64,000 nt of DNA from the NCBI RefSeq assembly GCF_000374925.1, contig NZ_KB895543.1, positions 1-64,000 of the forward strand. Direction: 5' to 3'. Below, piece after piece: positions 34,125 to 42,457 of this stretch. The position numbers and the translations under genes are program-made. Source of the DNA: Arthrobacter sp. 131MFCol6.1. GTDB lineage: Bacteria; Actinomycetota; Actinomycetes; Actinomycetales; Micrococcaceae. Numbering within the stretch: position 1 is the first letter of the stretch; each line of letters starts with the position of its first letter. The notes beneath the pieces were generated by a model, which was not told where the DNA came from, made no database searches, and saw nothing but the letters and a program-made list of their open reading frames with translations.

Positions 34125-34201
34125 CCCGTTGCGCTATCACTTCTGGCTCCCAATCCCGGGTCTTCCCCGGTCTTAAGGCCCAGAAGTGATAGCGCAACGG
34201 G
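34125..34201 (+). terminator. Long inverted repeat with T-run after the permease
   Basis: Perfect 22-base arms at 34125-34146 and 34180-34201, beginning CCCGTTGCGCTATCAC and ending GCGCAACGGG, enclose a 33-base loop and are followed by TTTTT. It begins ten bases after the permease stop. The long, exact arms are more than termination needs. Confidence 0.85.
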
Positions 34202-34289
34202 TTTTTAAGGTTCGGGGGTGGTTTCCGAACGTTCGGGCGGGAAAACAAAGCTTCGGTTTTCCTAACCGGTATTGCTCAGAAAACTTCGC

Positions 34290-34318
34290 TTTATCTTATG
34301 AAAATCCGGTCGCATACT
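34290..34318 (+). promoter_or_regulatory. putA promoter
   Basis: TTTATC (34290-34295), 17 bases, CATACT (34313-34318), matching the permease promoter at 32556. The expected transcript starts near 34325, about 38 bases before the ATG. Upstream, GTTTTC and GAAAAC form a dyad with 17 bases between, a layout similar to the dyad before the permease. Confidence 0.65.
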
Positions 34319-34362
34319 GTTTCCTAAGAGGTCCACATTTTGAGAAAGAACGTGTTTCAGCC

Positions 34363-37300
34363 ATGACCAACATCTCCACGGAGCCCGGCGCCACCACCGG
34401 AAACGCCGCAGGCAACGACGCCACGCACGCCGCCGTTTCGGAAGGCTCCACGGTCCTTGAGGCCGCAGCCCTCGCCGAGGACACCATCGCGCTGGTGCGC
34501 CACTGGCTCACCGAGGCCGCTAAGGTCCCCGTCGACGCCTCGGCCGAGCAGCTCGCCGGGGTCCTGAAGGACCCCAACGGCCTGGACTTCACCGTCGGGT
34601 TCGTCGACGGCGTCGTCCGTCCCGAAGACCTGCAGGTCGCCGCCCGCAACCTCGCCGCCCTGGCCCCCAAGGTCCCGGCGTTCCTGCCCTGGTACATGCG
34701 CAGCGCGGTCCGCCTCGGCGGCACCATGGCCCCGGTCCTGCCCCAGGTGGTCATCCCAGTTGCCCGCCGGGTGCTGCGTGAAATGGTCGGCCACCTCATT
34801 GTCGACGCCACCGACGCCAAGCTCGGCCCGGCCATCGCCAAGATCCGCAAGGACGGCATCAAGCTCAACGTCAATCTCCTCGGCGAGGCCGTGCTCGGCG
34901 AACACGAGGCCTCCCGCCGGCTCGAGGGCACGCACACCCTGCTGTCCCGGCCCGACGTCGACTACGTCTCGATCAAGGTCTCCTCCACGGTGGCCCCGCA
35001 CTCGGCATGGGCCTTCGACGAGGCCGTGGAGCATGTCGTGGAGAAGCTCACCCCGCTCTTCGCCCGCGCCGCCTCCTACGCGTCCGCCGGGCAAAAAGCC
35101 AAGTTCATCAACCTGGACATGGAGGAATACAAGGACCTGGACATGACCATCGCGGTCTTCACCCGGATCCTGGACAAGCCCGAGTTCAAGAACCTCGAGG
35201 CCGGCATCGTGCTCCAGGCCTACCTCCCGGATGCCCTGTCCGCCATGATCCGCCTGCAGGACTGGGCCGCCGCCCGCCGCGCCGACGGCGGCGCCGCCAT
35301 CAAGGTCCGCGTCGTCAAGGGCGCCAACCTGCCGATGGAGCAGGTCGAGGCCTCCCTGCATGACTGGCCGCTGGCCACCTGGGGCACCAAGCAGGACTCG
35401 GACACCAACTACAAGCGGGTCATCAACTACTCGCTGCACCCGGACCGGATCCGCAACATCCGGATCGGCGTCGCCGGCCACAACCTCTTCGACATCGCCT
35501 TCGCCTGGCTCCTGGCCAAGCAGCGCGGCATCGCGGATACCGCACAGCAGAGCATCGAATTCGAGATGCTGCTCGGCATGGCCCAGGGCCAGGCCGAAGC
35601 CGTCAAGAAGGACGTCGGCTCCCTCCTGCTTTACACTCCCGTGGTCCACCCTGCCGAGTTCGACGTCGCGATCGCCTACCTGATCCGCCGCCTCGAAGAG
35701 GGCGCCAGCCAGGACAACTTCATGTCCGCCGTTTTCGAACTCAGTGAAAACGAAACGTTGTTTGAGCGTGAGAAGCAGCGCTTCCTCGCCTCGCTCGCCA
35801 AGCTCGACGACGAGGTCCCGGGCCCGAACCGCCTGCAGAACCGTGCCCTTCCGGCCGCGCCGCTGCCGCACGACTCGTTCGAGAACACCGCTGACACGGA
35901 TCCGTCGCTGCCCGCGAACCGCGACTGGGGCCGCGCCATCCTGGGCCGCGTGACGACGTCGACACTGGGCAACGCCTCCGTCGAGGCCGCCACGATCAAC
36001 GATGCCGCGACCCTGAACGCCGTGATCGACACCGCCGTCGAGAAGGGCAAGGCCTGGGGTGCACTCTCCGGCGCCGAGCGCGCCGAAATCCTGCACCGCG
36101 CCGGCGACGTCCTCGAGGCCCGCCGTGCCGACCTTCTTGAGGTCATGGCCTCCGAGACCGGCAAGACGATCGACCAGGGCGATCCCGAAATCAGCGAGGC
36201 GGTCGACTTCGCGCACTACTACGCCGAGTCCGCCCGCAAGCTCGACGACGTCGACGGCGCCACCTTCGTCCCGGCCAAGCTCACCGTCGTGACGCCGCCG
36301 TGGAACTTCCCGGTCGCCATCCCGGCCGGCTCCACCCTCGCGGCGCTCGCCGCCGGCTCCGCCGTCGTGGTCAAGCCCGCCAAGCAGGCCCGCCGCAGCG
36401 GCGCCGTCATGATCGAGGCCCTCTGGGAGGCCGGCGTTCCGCGCGACGTTCTCACCATGGTTCAGCTGGGCGAGCGGGAACTGGGCCAGCAGCTCATTTC
36501 CCACCCGGCCGTGGACCGCGTCATCCTGACCGGCGGCTACGAGACCGCCGAGCTGTTCCGCTCGTTCCGCAAGGACCTGCCCCTGCTGGCCGAGACCAGC
36601 GGCAAGAACGCCATCATCGTCACCCCGAGCGCGGACCTGGACCTCGCGGCCAAGGACGTCGCGTACTCAGCGTTCGGCCACGCCGGCCAGAAGTGCTCCG
36701 CCGCCTCGCTAGTGATCCTCGTCGGCTCCGTGGCGAAGTCAAAGCGCTTCCACAACCAGCTGATCGACGCCGTCACCTCGCTGAAGGTCGGCTACCCGCA
36801 GGACCCGGCGAGCCAGATGGGCCCCATCATCGAGCCCGCCAACGGCAAACTCCTGAACGCCCTCACCACCCTCGGCGAGGGCGAGACCTGGGCCGTCGAG
36901 CCGCGGAAGCTCGATGATTCGGGCAAGCTCTGGAGCCCCGGCGTGCGCTCCGGTGTCCGCCGCGGATCCTACTTCCACCTCACCGAGTTCTTCGGCCCGG
37001 TCCTGGGCGTCATGACCGCGGAGACCCTCGAGGAGGCCATCGCGATCCAGAACCAGATCGAATACGGCCTCACCGCGGGCCTGCACTCGCTGAACACCGA
37101 GGAACTGGGGATCTGGCTGGACACCATCCAGGCCGGCAACCTCTACGTCAACCGCGGCATCACGGGCGCGATCGTCCAGCGCCAGCCCTTCGGCGGCTGG
37201 AAGAAATCCGCCGTCGGCGCCGGCACCAAGGCCGGCGGTCCGAACTACCTCGTCGGCCTCGGCGAATGGGTCAGCAAGCCCAGCACCGCCGCCGGCACCC

Positions 37301-37917
37301 CGGGCGCTGCTCCCGCCCACGCCGGCGTCCGCCGGATCGAGGACGCGGCCAAGGGCTTCCTGACCGCCGACGAACTCGCACGGCTGCAGCGCGCGCTCGC
37401 CTCCGACGCCCGCGCCTGGGCCGAAGAGTTCGGCACCGCGAAGGACGTCTCCGGCCTGAGCGCGGAGCGCAACGTCTTCCGTTACCGTGCGCTGCCCGTC
37501 ACGGTCCGCCTCGCGGAAGGCGAGGCCCTTGCCGGCCTCGTCCGGACCGTCGCCGCCGGCGTCCTGGCCGGGTCCGCCCTGACGGTCTCCACCGCCGTCG
37601 AACTGCCCGCCCAGCTGCGTGCCGTCCTGTCCGGGCTTGGCGTCGCCGCGACTGTTGAGAACGACGCCGAATGGCTCGCTTCCACCGGCACCCTCGCCGC
37701 GGCGGGCAAGCTCTCCGGCGCACGGATCCGGCTGATTGGCGGGGACGCCAAGGCGTTGTCCGAGGCCACGGGCGGACGCCCGGACCTGGCGGTGTATGTC
37801 CACCCCGTCACGGAAGCCGGACGCGTGGAACTGCTGCCGTTTCTGCACGAGCAGGCCATCAGCATCACGGCGCACCGCTTCGGTACGCCCAACCACATCT
37901 CGGACGCCCTGATCTAG
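34363..37917 (+). CDS. putA: Bifunctional proline dehydrogenase / glutamate-semialdehyde dehydrogenase
   Basis: 1184 residues. The proline dehydrogenase barrel (about 110-470) shows LDMEEYKDLDMTI, VVKGANLPMEQVEAS and RIGVAGHNLFDIAFAW. The aldehyde dehydrogenase half (about 530-970) has Glu744 in LLAETSGKNAII and catalytic Cys778 in AGQKCSAASLVI. A C-terminal domain (about 1000-1184) of the kind found in long PutAs follows. It turns proline into glutamate. There is no ribbon-helix-helix N-terminus, so unlike E. coli PutA it cannot repress its own gene. The open frame extends 59 codons upstream through the promoter; ATG 34363 was chosen as downstream of it. The SD is weak. Confidence 0.96.
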   Translation: MTNISTEPGATTGNAAGNDATHAAVSEGSTVLEAAALAEDTIALVRHWLTEAAKVPVDASAEQLAGVLKDPNGLDFTVGFVDGVVRPEDLQVAARNLAALAPKVPAFLPWYMRSAVRLGGTMAPVLPQVVIPVARRVLREMVGHLIVDATDAKLGPAIAKIRKDGIKLNVNLLGEAVLGEHEASRRLEGTHTLLSRPDVDYVSIKVSSTVAPHSAWAFDEAVEHVVEKLTPLFARAASYASAGQKAKFINLDMEEYKDLDMTIAVFTRILDKPEFKNLEAGIVLQAYLPDALSAMIRLQDWAAARRADGGAAIKVRVVKGANLPMEQVEASLHDWPLATWGTKQDSDTNYKRVINYSLHPDRIRNIRIGVAGHNLFDIAFAWLLAKQRGIADTAQQSIEFEMLLGMAQGQAEAVKKDVGSLLLYTPVVHPAEFDVAIAYLIRRLEEGASQDNFMSAVFELSENETLFEREKQRFLASLAKLDDEVPGPNRLQNRALPAAPLPHDSFENTADTDPSLPANRDWGRAILGRVTTSTLGNASVEAATINDAATLNAVIDTAVEKGKAWGALSGAERAEILHRAGDVLEARRADLLEVMASETGKTIDQGDPEISEAVDFAHYYAESARKLDDVDGATFVPAKLTVVTPPWNFPVAIPAGSTLAALAAGSAVVVKPAKQARRSGAVMIEALWEAGVPRDVLTMVQLGERELGQQLISHPAVDRVILTGGYETAELFRSFRKDLPLLAETSGKNAIIVTPSADLDLAAKDVAYSAFGHAGQKCSAASLVILVGSVAKSKRFHNQLIDAVTSLKVGYPQDPASQMGPIIEPANGKLLNALTTLGEGETWAVEPRKLDDSGKLWSPGVRSGVRRGSYFHLTEFFGPVLGVMTAETLEEAIAIQNQIEYGLTAGLHSLNTEELGIWLDTIQAGNLYVNRGITGAIVQRQPFGGWKKSAVGAGTKAGGPNYLVGLGEWVSKPSTAAGTPGAAPAHAGVRRIEDAAKGFLTADELARLQRALASDARAWAEEFGTAKDVSGLSAERNVFRYRALPVTVRLAEGEALAGLVRTVAAGVLAGSALTVSTAVELPAQLRAVLSGLGVAATVENDAEWLASTGTLAAAGKLSGARIRLIGGDAKALSEATGGRPDLAVYVHPVTEAGRVELLPFLHEQAISITAHRFGTPNHISDALI

Positions 37918-37965
37918 CCCGGGGCTGCTAAAACCCCGGCTCGGGCGTGCTGGAACCCTAAAACA

Positions 37966-38012
37966 CCGTCGCCGCTGTGCAGGCACCATAAGGTGCGGCA
38001 CGGCGGCGACGG
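37966..38012 (+). terminator. Terminator after putA
   Basis: A 15-base arm CCGTCGCCGCTGTGC pairs with GCACGGCGGCGACGG with one mismatch, with a second small stem GCACC/GGTGC inside the loop, and CGTTT after it. It lies between putA and the convergent zinc-ribbon gene. Confidence 0.85.
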
Positions 38013-38046
38013 CGTTTAACGGCGAAGGCGATAAGCGGAGTCCGGG

Positions 38047-38532
38047 TTAGCCGAAGTACCAGCCCGGCGGGACCCAGGAAGCCGGGACCGCGTGGGCGGA
38101 GAAATCGTCGCAGCCCGAGCAGAAGTAGGTGACCTCGCCGAGCCTGCTGACCGAGCCGTCCCTCCGGTGCGTGGCCGGGACGAAAGTCTCAAGGAAAATG
38201 AACTCGTCCGTGCCGCAGCGTTCGCAGTACGGGCTGGCCACATAATCGGACTCTGCGAGGGTAGCCGGGCGGACTCCCAGTTGGCCCGGGGTGGTCGCGT
38301 GCTGGGCGGCGGCTGAGTGCTGCATTCCGGCGGTCGCGTGGTGCATGGCCGCCGGGGGGTGGGACGGCGAGGCTACCGGACGGGCAGGCTTTGGCGCGTG
38401 GGTGGCGGGGGCGGACAGTCGAGGATGATTAATGGCTGGCATCAATGGCGGCCTATCCCGAACGCCCCGACGCCAGCCATAGGGCTTCAGCGACGGACAG
38501 CGTTCGTGTTTCGAATCGTTGTCGTGGGCCAC
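38047..38532 (-). CDS. Zinc-ribbon-like protein of unknown function
   Basis: 161 residues. The C-terminal 70 residues contain two CxxC pairs, YCERCGTDEF and YFCSGCDDF, spaced like a treble-clef or rubredoxin-type zinc ribbon, and end in PPGWYFG. The first 90 residues are low-complexity and rich in His, Ala and Pro (for example MHHATAGMQHSAAAQH). I do not recognise the family. GTG 38532 is preceded by GAGG seven bases upstream; a shorter protein from ATG 38442 is possible but has a poorer site. A good promoter sits just upstream, so the gene is probably transcribed alone. Confidence 0.75.
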   Translation of the reverse strand: MAHDNDSKHERCPSLKPYGWRRGVRDRPPLMPAINHPRLSAPATHAPKPARPVASPSHPPAAMHHATAGMQHSAAAQHATTPGQLGVRPATLAESDYVASPYCERCGTDEFIFLETFVPATHRRDGSVSRLGEVTYFCSGCDDFSAHAVPASWVPPGWYFG

Positions 38533-38567
38533 TGCTTGACCTCGAACGGTTGATCTTAAGTATTGTC

Positions 38568-38596
38568 AGGATAGAGGAAGTACGTGCACCGTTCAA
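38568..38596 (-). promoter_or_regulatory. Promoter of the zinc-ribbon gene
   Basis: On the minus strand TTGAAC (38596-38591) and TATCCT (38573-38568) have an exact 17-base spacer. The transcript would start about 30 bases before the GTG at 38532. Confidence 0.65.
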
Positions 38597-38623
38597 TGGT
38601 CAAGTAAGTATGGTCAAGTAAGT
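38596..38623. repeat. Perfect 14-base tandem duplication
   Basis: ATGGTCAAGTAAGT occurs twice in direct succession, abutting the -35 of the zinc-ribbon gene. It may be a duplicated activator or repressor site, or simply slippage. Confidence 0.85.
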
Positions 38624-38698
38624 ACTGCTCGCGTCCGGGTAGTCCGGCCCCGTATGCGCCGAGGCCCGATCAGCGCTGGCTGCGGGACCGCCCGTGTG

Positions 38699-39553
38699 TC
38701 AGGCCGGTCGCTTCAGGGTTCGGCCCACGATCGCCTGCGTAAGGGCATCGATCACCTCGGTATTGGCCAGCGGATTGCGGATGAGCGTGAAATCGACGTC
38801 GCCTACCGGCGGCAAATCGAAGCGGCGGGTGATGATTTTCAGGTCCTCCGGCACCAGGGAGGAAGGCATCACCGCCACCCCGATGCCGGCCCGGACGGCG
38901 GCCAGCACGCCGCTGATCTGACGCGTGGTGCAGGTGATCCGCCACGTGCGCCCAGTGGCCTCCAGGGCGTCGATCGCAAGTTTCCGGCTCAGGCTGGGGG
39001 AGGGGTAGGCGATCAGCGGGACTGGATCAGACGGTTCCAGCACGGTCTGCTCCAAGCCGACCCAGGCGAAGGCGTCCTGCTGGACCACGGTCCCGTCTTT
39101 GGCCCCGGCCACCCATTTCACAAAGACCAGGTCCAGCTGCCCTGCATTGAGGCGCTTGTAGAGCTGGTCGCTCTGCCCCACCGTCAGCTCGAGGTTGATC
39201 TGCGGATAAATTTGCCGGAACTCCCGGAGGATGCGCGGCAGCCCCGTGATGGCGAGGTCATCGGCCGTGCCGAAGCGCAGGCGGCCGCGCATGGCGGAGC
39301 CGGAGAAATAGCGGGCGGCGGAGTCGTGCGCGGCGAGGATGCTGCGGGCGAACCCGGCCATCGCGTCGCCATTGTCGGTCAGGCGTACATCCCGGGTATC
39401 CCGGGCAATCAGCACCCGCTTGGCGGCGGTCTCCAGCTTGCGGACGTGCTGGCTGACGGTGGGTTGGGCCAGGCCGAGGCGCTCCGCGGCCTTGGTGAAG
39501 CTCAAGGTTTCGGCCACGGCCAGGAACGAGCGGAGCTGGGCGGGTTCAAACAT
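38699..39553 (-). CDS. LysR family transcriptional regulator
   Basis: 284 residues from ATG 39553, which has GGAG six bases upstream. The N-terminal helix-turn-helix (LRSFLAVAETLSFTKAAERLGLAQPTVSQHVRKLE) is characteristic, followed by the effector-binding domain. It is divergent from the MFS transporter gene, the usual arrangement for a LysR regulator and the exporter it controls. A palindromic LysR-type box lies in the 141-base gap. Confidence 0.93.
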   Translation of the reverse strand: MFEPAQLRSFLAVAETLSFTKAAERLGLAQPTVSQHVRKLETAAKRVLIARDTRDVRLTDNGDAMAGFARSILAAHDSAARYFSGSAMRGRLRFGTADDLAITGLPRILREFRQIYPQINLELTVGQSDQLYKRLNAGQLDLVFVKWVAGAKDGTVVQQDAFAWVGLEQTVLEPSDPVPLIAYPSPSLSRKLAIDALEATGRTWRITCTTRQISGVLAAVRAGIGVAVMPSSLVPEDLKIITRRFDLPPVGDVDFTLIRNPLANTEVIDALTQAIVGRTLKRPA

Positions 39554-39584
39554 GGGGGTCTCCGGAAAGGTCGCCGCCAACCCT

Positions 39585-39603
39585 GCATTGCGTTCTGTAA
39601 TGC
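39585..39603. promoter_or_regulatory. Candidate LysR box in the regulator/MFS gap
   Basis: GCATT-N9-AATGC is a perfect 5-base dyad containing the T-N11-A core of LysR sites. It lies 32 bases from the regulator start and 92 bases from the MFS start. Confidence 0.5.
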
Positions 39604-39694
39604 GAGTTATGCGTGGGATAGGCTTCCATAATCTCTTGGGGCCAGCCTAGCGTTAAGTCCATCCCACTCACCCGCTCTTTTTGAGGACTTTTCC

Positions 39695-41068
39695 GTGGCA
39701 CCCCCTCCGCCGCTAGAGGCGAACGCAGCTTCCCTGCCGGACACCATCACCCAACCACTCGCCGTCGTCAACGAGCGCCTGCCCTGGCGCCACACCTTTA
39801 TTTCGCTGAAGGTCCGCAACTTCCGCATCTTCGCGATCGGGCACTTCGTCGCCGTCATTGCGCTCTGGATGCAGCGGATCGCGCAGGACTGGCTGGTGCT
39901 CCAGCTCTCCGGTTCCGTCACCGCCGTCGGCATCACAGTGGCCCTGCAGTTCCTGCCGTCCCTGTTCCTGGGCCCGTGGGCCGGCATGATGGCGGACCGC
40001 TTCGCGAAGCGGAAGATCCTCATGCTGTGCCAGTCGGTTGCCGCCGCGTTGGCTGCGGTCCTTGCAGTCCTGGCGCTCAGCCAGCGGATCGAAGTGGGGC
40101 ACGTCTACGCGATCGCGCTGGTCCTGGGCCTCGTGACCGTGCTGGACCAGCCTGCCCGCCAGGTGTTCGTCAACGAGCTCGTAGGCCCCGGCTACCTGCG
40201 AAACGCGATCAGTGTGAACTCCACGATCTTCCAGCTGGGCGGCCTGATCGGTCCAGCAATCGCCGGGCTCCTGCTGACCGCCGTGGGCGCAGGCTGGGCC
40301 TTTGCCGCCAACGCGGTGGCCTGCTGCTTCACGGTGGCCATGCTCCTGAGCCTGCGCAAGGACCAGCTGCATGTCAGCACCCCGGCCGCCAAGCGCCGGG
40401 GCATGCTGCGGGAAGGGCTGGACTATGCGCTCAGCAAGCCCACCATCTACTGGCCCTGGCTGATGGCCGGGTTCATCGCGGTGTTCGCGATGAGCCTGCC
40501 GGTGTTGCTGGCCGCGTTCGCGGACCACGTGTACGACGCCGGTGCCGGCGGCTACGGGCTGCTCAACACGCTCGTGGCCCTCGGCGCCCTGGCCGGCGCC
40601 ATCACCTCGGCCCGGCGGCGCGCCCTGCGGCTGCGCTCCGTGGTGCTGGGCGCCGGAATGTACGGACTCATGCTGTGCCTGGCGTCTCTGGCGCCGTCGA
40701 TGGCGTGGTTCGGCGTGGCCATGGTGCTGGCCGGCTTCTGGTGCCTGATGTTCCTGACCGCCGCGAACCAGCTGGTCCAGGTCAGCGCCAACCTGGCCAT
40801 CCGCGGGCGGGTGATGAGCCTGTACATCATGGTGCTGATCGGCGGCCAGGCGATCGGCGGCCCGATGATGGGCTGGCTGGCCGAGCACGCGGACCCGCAC
40901 ACCGCCGTCCTCGTTGCCGGCGGCGTGCCGGTGCTGGCCGCCGCGACCGTCGCCGTCGTCCTCGCCCGGCGCGGACAGCTCATGCTCAAGGTGGACCTGA
41001 AGGACCGGCGCCGGCTGCTGCGGATCGTCCCGACCCAGGGCGGCCCGGAGGCAGCCGCGACACCGTAG
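39695..41068 (+). CDS. MFS transporter (MFS_3 / EntS-like)
   Basis: 457 residues with about twelve membrane helices. The segment NFRIFAIGHFVAVIALWMQRIAQDWLVLQLSGS and the loop GMMADRFAKRKILM are those of the EntS/MFS_3 group of exporters. GTG 39695 has GAGGA about seven bases upstream. Substrate unknown; control by the divergent LysR protein is likely. A strong terminator follows. Confidence 0.92.
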   Translation: MAPPPPLEANAASLPDTITQPLAVVNERLPWRHTFISLKVRNFRIFAIGHFVAVIALWMQRIAQDWLVLQLSGSVTAVGITVALQFLPSLFLGPWAGMMADRFAKRKILMLCQSVAAALAAVLAVLALSQRIEVGHVYAIALVLGLVTVLDQPARQVFVNELVGPGYLRNAISVNSTIFQLGGLIGPAIAGLLLTAVGAGWAFAANAVACCFTVAMLLSLRKDQLHVSTPAAKRRGMLREGLDYALSKPTIYWPWLMAGFIAVFAMSLPVLLAAFADHVYDAGAGGYGLLNTLVALGALAGAITSARRRALRLRSVVLGAGMYGLMLCLASLAPSMAWFGVAMVLAGFWCLMFLTAANQLVQVSANLAIRGRVMSLYIMVLIGGQAIGGPMMGWLAEHADPHTAVLVAGGVPVLAAATVAVVLARRGQLMLKVDLKDRRRLLRIVPTQGGPEAAATP

Positions 41069-41074
41069 CTGTCC

Positions 41075-41122
41075 AAAAGAGGGCGGTCGTTGCGTGGATT
41101 CACGCAACGGCCGCCCTCTTTT
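41075..41122 (+). terminator. Terminator after the MFS gene
   Basis: Arms AAAAGAGGGCGGTCGTTGCGTG and its near-perfect complement (one mismatch) surround a 4-base GATT loop and end in CTCTTTTG. It can work in both directions between convergent genes. Confidence 0.93.
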
Positions 41123-41147
41123 GTATGGCAACCTTTTGTATGGCAAC
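41118..41147. repeat. Perfect 15-base tandem duplication
   Basis: CTTTTGTATGGCAAC occurs twice head to tail, from the tail of the terminator up to the end of the next convergent gene. Confidence 0.85.
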
Positions 41148-41150
41148 TCC

Positions 41151-42311
41151 CTAGACCGCCCGGGGGCGGTGCGGGAACTCTGCCTCCCGCTGCTGGAACT
41201 GCAGCACATCCGGGTTGAGGACCACGCCGTCGCGGACTTCGATCGCTCGGCGGATGGTCTCGTTCTCCGCCCAGGCCTCGGGGCCCGAGACCACAGTATT
41301 GAGGAACGGAAGCAGCGCCTCGCTGATTTCCCAGCTGGAGGAATTCCAGAGGTAGGACGGGCTGTGGTCCACGGCGTAGTAGTCGATGTGGTCCCCGACT
41401 TTGAACATCGGTTCGGCGAAAGTGGTGGTTTTCGCCCAGCTGAAGCCCATGCCCTCGTCGCAGGACACGTCGACGATCAGGCTGCCGGGCCGGAAAGCGG
41501 ACAGGTCCTCGGTGCGCAGATAGGTCAGCGGCGCGTTGGGGTCCTGCAGCGTGCAGTTGACCACGATGTCACGCTCGGCGAGGAACGGCGCCAGCGGCAC
41601 CCGCCCGCGCTCGGTAATGACCTCGCTGAGGAACGGCGCTTCGTTATCGTGGTCGAACTGCGCGATCCGGACCGAGTGGATGGGCGAGCCCACCGCGGCA
41701 ACCCCGCGGTTGGTCAGCACCTGCACATCGTGGACACCGTGGGCGTTCAACGCCGTCACGGCCCCGCGGGCGGTGGCCCCGAAGCCGATCACGACGGCGC
41801 TTAGCCGGCGGCCGTAGTCGCCGGTGGACCCGGTCAGTGCGAGGGAGTGCAGCACGGAGCAGTAGCCGGCGAGCTCGTTGTTCTTGTGGAAGACGTGGAG
41901 TCCGAAGCCGCCGTCGCTGGCCCAGTGGTTCATCGCCTCAAAAGCGATCAGCGTCAGTTTCTTGTCGATTGCCAGCTGGGTGATGGCCCGGTCCTGCACA
42001 CAGTGCGGCCAGCCCCAGAGGACCTGCCCGTCGCGGAGCTCGGCCAGGTCCTCGGGCTGCGGCTTGGGCAGGAGGACGACGTCGGCGTCGGCCAGCAGCT
42101 GCTGCCGCGGTGCGATGCGCCCCACGAGCGGCGCGAGCTCGGCGTCGGAAAGGCCGAAGCGCTCGCCGTAGCCTTCCTCGAGGATTATCCGGTCCCGGAT
42201 ATCCGGCGCGATGCGGTCCAGGTGCAGGGGGTGGATCGGGAGGCGCCGCTCGTCCGGTTTGCGCGTGGAGGCGAGGATGCCGAGAGTGAGGTAATGCGGT
42301 GTACCGGTCAC
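41151..42311 (-). CDS. N5-(carboxyethyl)ornithine synthase-like dehydrogenase (AlaDH/PNT family)
   Basis: 386 residues. The N-terminus (LGILASTRKPDERRLPIHPLHL) and the nucleotide-binding segment RRLSAVVIGFGATARGAVTAL are those of the alanine dehydrogenase / transhydrogenase fold. Overall the sequence is like proteins annotated as N5-(carboxyethyl)ornithine synthase, with EAMNHW, VDVSCDEGMGFSWA and YYAVDHSPSYLWNSSS. Such enzymes join an amino acid and pyruvate with NAD(P)H. The actual substrate is not known. GTG overlaps the stop of the small lysine-rich gene (GTGA), so the two are coupled. Confidence 0.75.
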   Translation of the reverse strand: MTGTPHYLTLGILASTRKPDERRLPIHPLHLDRIAPDIRDRIILEEGYGERFGLSDAELAPLVGRIAPRQQLLADADVVLLPKPQPEDLAELRDGQVLWGWPHCVQDRAITQLAIDKKLTLIAFEAMNHWASDGGFGLHVFHKNNELAGYCSVLHSLALTGSTGDYGRRLSAVVIGFGATARGAVTALNAHGVHDVQVLTNRGVAAVGSPIHSVRIAQFDHDNEAPFLSEVITERGRVPLAPFLAERDIVVNCTLQDPNAPLTYLRTEDLSAFRPGSLIVDVSCDEGMGFSWAKTTTFAEPMFKVGDHIDYYAVDHSPSYLWNSSSWEISEALLPFLNTVVSGPEAWAENETIRRAIEVRDGVVLNPDVLQFQQREAEFPHRPRAV

Positions 42312-42457
42312 TTCTTTTTGGGGCTCGCCGTCTTTGCGGCGGTCACTTTATCGAGGGAGCTGGCCGGCGCTGAAGCGGCCCTCTTGTCAGCGCGCTTTTC
42401 CTTGATGGATTTGCCGGATTTTTTGGATGCTGCTTGACGGGGGGATTTGTCAGCCAT
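42308..42457 (-). CDS. Small lysine-rich protein of unknown function
   Basis: 49 residues, very basic and rich in Lys, Ala and Ser, with a KSIKEKRADKRA core. It has no cysteine or hydrophobic stretch and is likely unstructured. AGGAG stands five bases before ATG 42457, a better signal than most in the window, which supports a real gene. It overlaps the carboxyethylornithine-synthase-like gene by four bases. A hairpin (GGAACC/GGTTCC, 42473-42489) precedes the SD. A nucleic-acid-binding role is conceivable but not shown. Confidence 0.7.
   Translation of the reverse strand: MADKSPRQAASKKSGKSIKEKRADKRAASAPASSLDKVTAAKTASPKKK

Noticed and set aside
34357..36504. A 715-codon open frame on the minus strand
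   Set aside because: It mirrors putA and has the usual Asp/Glu/Gly/Val-rich look of GC-driven antisense frames.
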